In this document: positions 7,701 to 8,350 of the stretch, piece by piece | How the letters are laid out: each line of letters starts with the position of its first letter | How positions within the stretch are numbered: the stretch's first letter is position 1 | Assembly: GCA_036568605.1 (NCBI GenBank) | Contig: DATCSE010000249.1 | Span: forward strand, 1 to 8,350 | Length of the DNA: 8,350 nt | Direction of reading: 5' to 3' | DNA from: DATCSE01 sp036568605 | GTDB taxonomy: Bacteria; Pseudomonadota; Gammaproteobacteria; Burkholderiales; Burkholderiaceae_C | Program-made: the position numbers and the translations under genes | The notes under the pieces: generated by a model | What the model saw: the letters and a program-made list of their open reading frames with translations, nothing else | The model's database searches: none | What the model was told of the DNA's origin: nothing

Positions 7701-8350
7701 GTCTGGTACTGGTAGATGCCGGTTGGCTGATCGTGCGTCGAGCCTATCCATGTCGAATCGGCGTCGTTGGCGATCCACGCCCCCGACAGCGAGGCCGAAG
7801 CGGCGGTGGTTGTGCTGCCGTTCGGCAGCGCGACGACGGTGTAGTGCGTGTCGAGATCGCCTTCGCTGAGTGCGGAGCCGTTCGCCGCGACGCCGGTGTT
7901 GAACAGGCCGCTGATCGCCTGCACCGTCACCGTGTTGTGCGACGAGTCGGCGTCCAGGCTCAGCGTCGGCGCGTCGTTGACCGGCGCGACGTTCAACGCC
8001 AGCGTGGCCGTGCTGGTCGACAGGCCGTCGCTCACCGTGTAGGTCGCGGCCGGGACCGATCCGTTGTAGTTCGCGGCCGGCGCGAAGCCGTACGAGCCGT
8101 CGGCGCTGATCGTCAGAGTGCCGACGCCGGCGATGGTCGCGGCGCTGCCCGCGGCGTAGACAGTGGGGTCACCGGCGACCATGAACTGCGTGATCGTCAG
8201 CGTTGCGCCGCTGTCCGGATCGTGATCGTTGTAGAGCAGGCCGCTCGTCGGGCTGGCGGTCACGGTCAGCGGCGTGTCCTCGGTGACCGTGCCGGTGTCG
8301 GCGGTCGCGATCGGCGCGTTGTTGACGCCGGTCACCGTGAAGGTCAGCGT
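4769..8350 (-). CDS. Giant LapA/BapA-like RTX adhesin, type I secreted (C-terminal part; 5' end beyond window)
   Basis: The frame is open from the right edge (first codons read TLTFTVTGVNNAP) to TGA at 4769-4771, about 1,193 residues. A GTG at 8335 lies inside a repeat and is not a start. Residue numbers here count from 8335. Order: cadherin-like repeat (1-125), beta-sandwich module (about 136-310), two homologous repeats starting with YAA (320-446 and 461-589), another cadherin-like repeat (to 700), a second beta-sandwich module (706-876), one more repeat, six RTX nonapeptides (1024-1077) and a T1SS C-terminal domain. Linkers of the type PVNDAP join the repeats. The sequence is rich in Thr, Ser, Asp, Asn, Gly and Ala, with no Cys and almost no Lys, typical of calcium-stiffened surface adhesins. 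It is probably the substrate of the neighbouring LapG/LapD switch and TolC-like pore. The N-terminal retention module and cleavage site, which would prove this, are not visible. Confidence 0.9.
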   Translation of the reverse strand, partial: TLTFTVTGVNNAPIATADTGTVTEDTPLTVTASPTSGLLYNDHDPDSGATLTITQFMVAGDPTVYAAGSAATIAGVGTLTISADGSYGFAPAANYNGSVPAATYTVSDGLSTSTATLALNVAPVNDAPTLSLDADSSHNTVTVQAISGLFNTGVAANGSALSEGDLDTHYTVVALPNGSTTTAASASLSGAWIANDADSTWIGSTHDQPTGIYQYQTSFTLQAGADPSSVHIEFDIASDNALRDILVNGVSTGISSNVQYHANTHIALDGVSAAFTSGTNTITFVIDNRDPGSPATSGPTGLRIDNITGSVAVVEGNAATHHGDYAAVYVEGTPVAIGDGDVLVQDIDSPTLQHATITLTNPQLGDVLALGALPVGIAASVNAAGTQITLSGAATLADYQDAIKAILFDNTSEAPSGAVDRVVTVVVNDGVADSNTATTTIHVVPVNDAPALDLDGNDSTAAGTGYAATFVENGSAVAIVDADLTIQDVDSGVLHSATIRIDNVQAGDTLDVGPLPWGISAAVYDPTSGTLMLSGSASLADYQAALHSITFSNSRDDLSSVTRTIEITVNDGSGNSNVAVSTLTINAIDDAPANTVPSAQTTNEDTPHVITGVSVADIDSSTLTTTLAVGNGTLTVLTGSGAAIAGNGSGSVTLSGTAAQINAAIAAISYRPAADYSGNATLTVQTSDGTLSSTSSVAITVAPVVDTPVLTSVAGSNWSTYTEDWQDRNVTSGSMTWTGSRAIEAGVGSDPAQSAYSTVQNPHTPSLTTSTNVVMELESYGSGTNVFSSTVNFSTAGQVVEIGFDTIHRTVSATTGSDANTQSFTVEWNGTVVGTYNPGSASWTQADLQVTSLAGANTLTFRAADTTGTLGAIVDNISVKTIGDAAINTTAKLASLVGAANFGDTVDNSERHTLAIDAIPVGATLSDGTHTFTATAGNTSATIFNEDNPSSATGGSNWDLAHLTLTPPTDFVGTAPLTITATATEIATGQTAVTHSDLPVTFVPALTTIGTLGADNNLNGVNNPDRVIGLDGNDSLNGNNGNDMVEGGLGNDSLSGGNGNDVLIGGKGSDTLTGGNGADVFKWSLADQGTTASPAADTINDFDNSASGDKLDLRDLLVGEHSDAGNLANYLHFTSSGGNTVISISSSGAFNGSNYATATDQTITITGVNLTTPGTDAQIISDLLTRNKLVVEH
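4772..5131 (-). other. T1SS C-terminal secretion domain of the adhesin (VCA0849-like)
   Basis: The last roughly 115 residues read from ADVFKWSLADQGT through ADTINDFD, KLDLRDLL, an NTVISI strand and TITITGV to the end at NKLVVEH. This order matches the domain found at the C-terminus of type I secreted RTX adhesins such as LapA and BapA (the TIGR03661 type, recalled not searched). It carries the uncleaved export signal recognised by the ABC transporter, so this end leaves the cell first. An intact end argues that the gene is functional and not decayed. Confidence 0.85.
5105..5266 (-). repeat. RTX array: six calcium-binding nonapeptides (27-base units)
   Basis: Six consecutive in-register 27-base units encode GLDGNDSLN, GNNGNDMVE, GGLGNDSLS, GGNGNDVLI, GGKGSDTLT and GGNGADVFK. 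They follow the GGxGxDxUx rule; the first two are slightly off consensus. A degenerate stretch (LGADNNLNGVNNPDRVI) lies just ahead and may be a decayed turn. Such repeats bind Ca2+ outside the cell and fold into a parallel beta-roll, helping the C-terminus fold after export. Confidence 0.92.
5710..6220 (-). other. Second embedded beta-sandwich module of the adhesin, candidate ligand-binding domain
   Basis: About 170 residues, from SNWSTYTEDWQDR to IVDNISVKTIG, do not follow the cadherin-like repeat pattern. The stretch is richer in Trp and Tyr (DWQDR, MTWTGSR, VEWNGT, ASWTQ) and ends in the AIVDNISV strand common to carbohydrate-binding-like jelly rolls. It sits near the C-terminus, ahead of the RTX array, where RTX adhesins often carry their ligand-binding domains at the tip farthest from the cell. 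The fold and the role are inferred; no ligand can be named. Confidence 0.45.
6232..6570 (-). repeat. Cadherin-like adhesin repeat (NEDTP type)
   Basis: About 113 residues between the linkers IDDAPAN and PVVDTPV. The repeat begins with a TTNEDTPHVI strand and continues with an AVGNGTLTV hairpin, then SVTLSGTAAQINAAI, then YRPAADYSGNATLTV. This is the pattern of bacterial cadherin/VCBS-like repeats in large secreted adhesins, where it acts as a stalk unit. The partial unit at the right edge has the same TEDTP and NYNG elements. Confidence 0.65.
6571..7378 (-). repeat. Pair of homologous adhesin repeats (YAA...LADYQ type)
   Basis: Two units of about 127-142 residues start at 7378 (YAAVYVEGTPVAI) and 6955 (YAATFVENGSAVAI). 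They share, in order, a QDxDS turn, HATI or SATI, GD.L..G.LP.GI, LSG.A.LADYQ.A, then a DRVV or TRTI strand with VNDG, and end in PVNDAP or IDDAP. They have diverged at the DNA level, so the copies are old and not a recent expansion. Asp-rich turns between units suggest Ca2+ bridging, as known for related stalk domains. Confidence 0.7.
7409..7930 (-). other. First embedded beta-sandwich module of the adhesin
   Basis: About 175 residues, from VTVQAISGLFNTG to LRIDNITGSVAVV, interrupt the cadherin-like repeats. Key elements are GLFNTGV, a DTHYTVV strand, AWIANDADSTWI, a YQYQTSFTL strand, SDNALRDILVNG and NTITFVIDNRDPG. I recall this pattern from a galactose-binding-like or lectin-like module found in many secreted and exosortase-sorted proteins, but cannot give a family name. 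It may bind a surface ligand or simply be structural. Confidence 0.5.
7961..8350 (-). repeat. Cadherin-like adhesin repeat at the right edge
   Basis: About 125 residues run from linker GVNNAP through VTEDTPLTVTA, LLYNDHDPDSG, a DGSYGFAPAANYNG hairpin and YTVSDG to the linker PVNDAPTL. LLYNDHDPD and DGSYGF are hallmark turns of VCBS/cadherin-like repeats in RTX adhesins. The preceding five codons continue the strand of an earlier repeat, so further units lie to the right. Confidence 0.7.

Overview
The window is about two-thirds G+C with strongly G/C-ending codons throughout. It reads as chromosomal DNA of a betaproteobacterium, most likely a Burkholderiales member of the Comamonadaceae or Leptothrix/Rubrivivax type. 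That placement is inferred from the wording of the lipoamide dehydrogenase C-terminus, the TolC-family C-terminal extension and a G-rich intergenic repeat; it has not been tested by a search.

Layout: (1) bases 1-134 are the 3' end of a + strand dihydrolipoamide dehydrogenase gene. (2) Converging on it, with only 4 bases between the stops, is a - strand gene (139-1647) for a TolC-family outer-membrane channel of the type I secretion kind. (3) A 264-base divergent intergenic region holds a candidate sigma-70 promoter for that channel gene. (4) On the + strand follow lapG (1912-2595, periplasmic Cys protease) and lapD (2645-4585, inner-membrane c-di-GMP receptor with degenerate GGDEF and EAL domains), arranged as an operon. 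(5) A 183-base intergenic stretch carries a strong imperfect hairpin and a mosaic of G/C-rich extragenic repeats. (6) From 4769 to the right edge, on the - strand, is the C-terminal part (about 1,190 residues) of a very large RTX adhesin. It has cadherin-like tandem repeats, two embedded beta-sandwich modules, six RTX nonapeptides and a T1SS C-terminal secretion domain. Its N-terminus lies outside the window.

Together these genes form a Lap-type biofilm adhesion system. By analogy with Pseudomonas fluorescens, the adhesin is exported by a type I secretion system whose outer-membrane pore would be the TolC-like protein. It stays on the surface through an N-terminal retention module. LapG can cut that module and release the adhesin, and c-di-GMP-bound LapD sequesters LapG and so keeps cells attached. 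The inner-membrane ABC transporter and membrane-fusion protein are not in the window. The system type is known. The parts least explained are the two non-repeat beta-sandwich modules of the adhesin and the repeat-rich intergenic region.
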